64,000 nucleotides of DNA, from assembly GCF_003576375.1 (NCBI RefSeq), contig NZ_QWGE01000001.1, positions 310,001 to 374,000 on the forward strand. The letters run 5' to 3'. Of the stretch, positions 63,205-64,000 are shown piece after piece. Under the pieces are notes generated by a model. That model was not told the DNA's origin. It saw nothing but the letters and a program-made list of their open reading frames with translations, and did not search any database. The DNA is from Pontibacter oryzae. Its GTDB lineage: Bacteria > Bacteroidota > Bacteroidia > Cytophagales > Hymenobacteraceae. The position numbers were made by a program, and so were the translations under genes. The stretch's first letter is position 1. The number at the start of each line of letters is the position of its first letter.

Positions 63205-63906
63205 CTATATTTTGGCTTTGTATAGCTGCCACCACGGCAAGTATGGTTTGTCGTGGTGCTCGTAATGGTAACCAAAGAAATAGCAGCTTATAAAAGCCCA
63301 TAGGTGGTTCTTAGCCTGCGTGGATGATTTGTGCGGGTTTTCTGGTTTATGCTCCCCGCGGTGAGGCAGATACGTACCAAAATAGAACAACTGAAACGTG
63401 GCAAGTATGGCTGGCAACATCCAGAACAGCACCACGTTCTCCAGCGGGAAGTATAGCTTTAGCACGTTAAACGTTATTGCCATTAGCAAGAGCTGCCACC
63501 AAGTAATGTATTGCTTCAGAAAGCTGAAATACCAGGGCCAGAATGTTCCCTGATAATAGTCTGGGTCATGCGCTGTGGCTACATGGCGGTGATGCTGGTG
63601 ATGGCGCGGCAACAGCCTAGGGTACCAATTGTAAGCAAAGAGAAAGGCTGCAACGGTGCCAACGGCTTTGTTAAGCTTTGGCCTGCCAGGTGCCACTACG
63701 CCATGCATAGCATCATGCGCCGTAATAAAAAGACCGGTGTACAAATGGGTTTGCAGTAAAACAAATAGATACGTGAGCGGCGACTGTAACGACACGGGCC
63801 AGCCCAACAGGTAAACTAATAACGCCAGCCAGCAAGCTATTACTAGACCTGCTATAAAAATCCCCCTATTATCGCGCTTTGCCATGTGTACTCTAAGGTT
63901 TTGCAA
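63205..63906 (-). CDS. crtW: Beta-carotene ketolase CrtW (fatty acid desaturase fold)
   Basis: A 233-aa membrane di-iron enzyme. The three His clusters are HDAMHG, HHQHHRH (with the following AHDPD) and GYHYEHHDKPYLPWW; TYLPHRGEHKPEN is also typical of CrtW-type ketolases. It adds keto groups at C4/C4' of carotenoid rings, giving canthaxanthin- or astaxanthin-type pigments. It lies 13 bp downstream of the ispH stop on the same strand, suggesting co-expression with isoprenoid supply. Start 63906 is used; an ATG at 63885 (MAKRDNRG) is possible. A related hydroxylase is the main alternative. Confidence 0.8.
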   Translation of the reverse strand: MQNLRVHMAKRDNRGIFIAGLVIACWLALLVYLLGWPVSLQSPLTYLFVLLQTHLYTGLFITAHDAMHGVVAPGRPKLNKAVGTVAAFLFAYNWYPRLLPRHHQHHRHVATAHDPDYYQGTFWPWYFSFLKQYITWWQLLLMAITFNVLKLYFPLENVVLFWMLPAILATFQLFYFGTYLPHRGEHKPENPHKSSTQAKNHLWAFISCYFFGYHYEHHDKPYLPWWQLYKAKI

Positions 63907-63919
63907 ATCAGGCAGTTCT

Positions 63920-64000
63920 TTAATAGGTTAACAGTGCATCACGCACTTCTTCCATCAGCCACATTGGAGTGGAGGTAGCTCCGCAAATACCTATCGTTTC
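63920..64000 (-). CDS. ispH: 4-hydroxy-3-methylbut-2-enyl diphosphate reductase, C-terminal end (partial)
   Basis: The last 26 codons of a minus-strand gene that enters from the right edge. The frame reads ETIGICGATSTPMWLMEEV and ends at the stop at 63920-63922. This matches the C-terminus of IspH (typically GASTPxWLIEEV), the last enzyme of the MEP isoprenoid pathway. The rest lies outside the window. Confidence 0.8.
   Translation of the reverse strand, partial: ETIGICGATSTPMWLMEEVRDALLTY

Overview
The window is chromosomal DNA of a Bacteroidota member, most likely Cytophagales/Hymenobacteraceae (Pontibacter-like). The evidence is: type IX secretion C-terminal domains (a Por-type tail on the S8 protease, a gliding-motility-type tail on the 923-aa protein); Bacteroidota promoters of the form TTG-N19-TANNTTTG before tRNA-Pro and mraZ; a dcw cluster in the Bacteroidota order without murF; a three-gene sdhCAB operon with a single cytochrome b subunit; and a CrtW-type carotenoid ketolase next to ispH. 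Genus-level placement is inference.

Layout. 0.2-9.6 kb: two sensor histidine kinases (PAS/GAF and TPR types) flanking an orphan curlin-repeat protein, then a large secreted BNR/Asp-box protein. 9.9-10.5 kb: tRNA-Pro(TGG) and the remnant of a serine hydrolase. 10.8-14.6 kb: an amidohydrolase, two small membrane proteins, and a secreted protein joining a beta/gamma-crystallin-like domain to a bulb-type lectin; this part is AT-rich and accessory in character. 15.4-20.0 kb: a stressosome operon (rsbR, rsbS, rsbT, an ATPase-PP2C fusion, and an RsbT-like ATPase fused to a histidine kinase) convergent with a single-domain response regulator. No sigma factor or RsbU/RsbV/RsbW is present, so output probably runs through phosphotransfer. 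20.4-36.3 kb: mostly single housekeeping genes (PaaN-type aldehyde dehydrogenase, subtilisin-like T9SS protease, aconitase, TlpA-like lipoprotein, methyltransferase, polyprenyl synthase, alpha/beta hydrolase with folK, fabD, DCC oxidoreductase), with an AT-rich insert at 33.3-34.6 kb that holds a gene with an internal stop. 36.3-42.8 kb: a T9SS giant protein and the succinate dehydrogenase operon. 43.5-59.0 kb: the division/cell-wall cluster on the minus strand, transcribed mraZ to ftsZ. 59.3-62.4 kb: a divergent metal-linked module (small cysteine-rich secreted protein, TonB-dependent receptor, HMA-domain protein). The window ends with a beta-barrel protein, crtW and the last codons of ispH.

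Non-coding signals stand out. The word AAGTATR occurs about four to five times more often than base composition predicts, on both strands and in all codon frames, and also as inverted pairs inside terminators. The mraZ control region combines a consensus promoter, GTGG repeats at 10-bp spacing (MraZ-type operator) and three perfect TTATCCACA boxes. Degenerate 8-bp-period ATTGTT repeats fill several intergenic gaps, and most convergent gene pairs share very long perfect hairpin terminators. All counts were made by hand.
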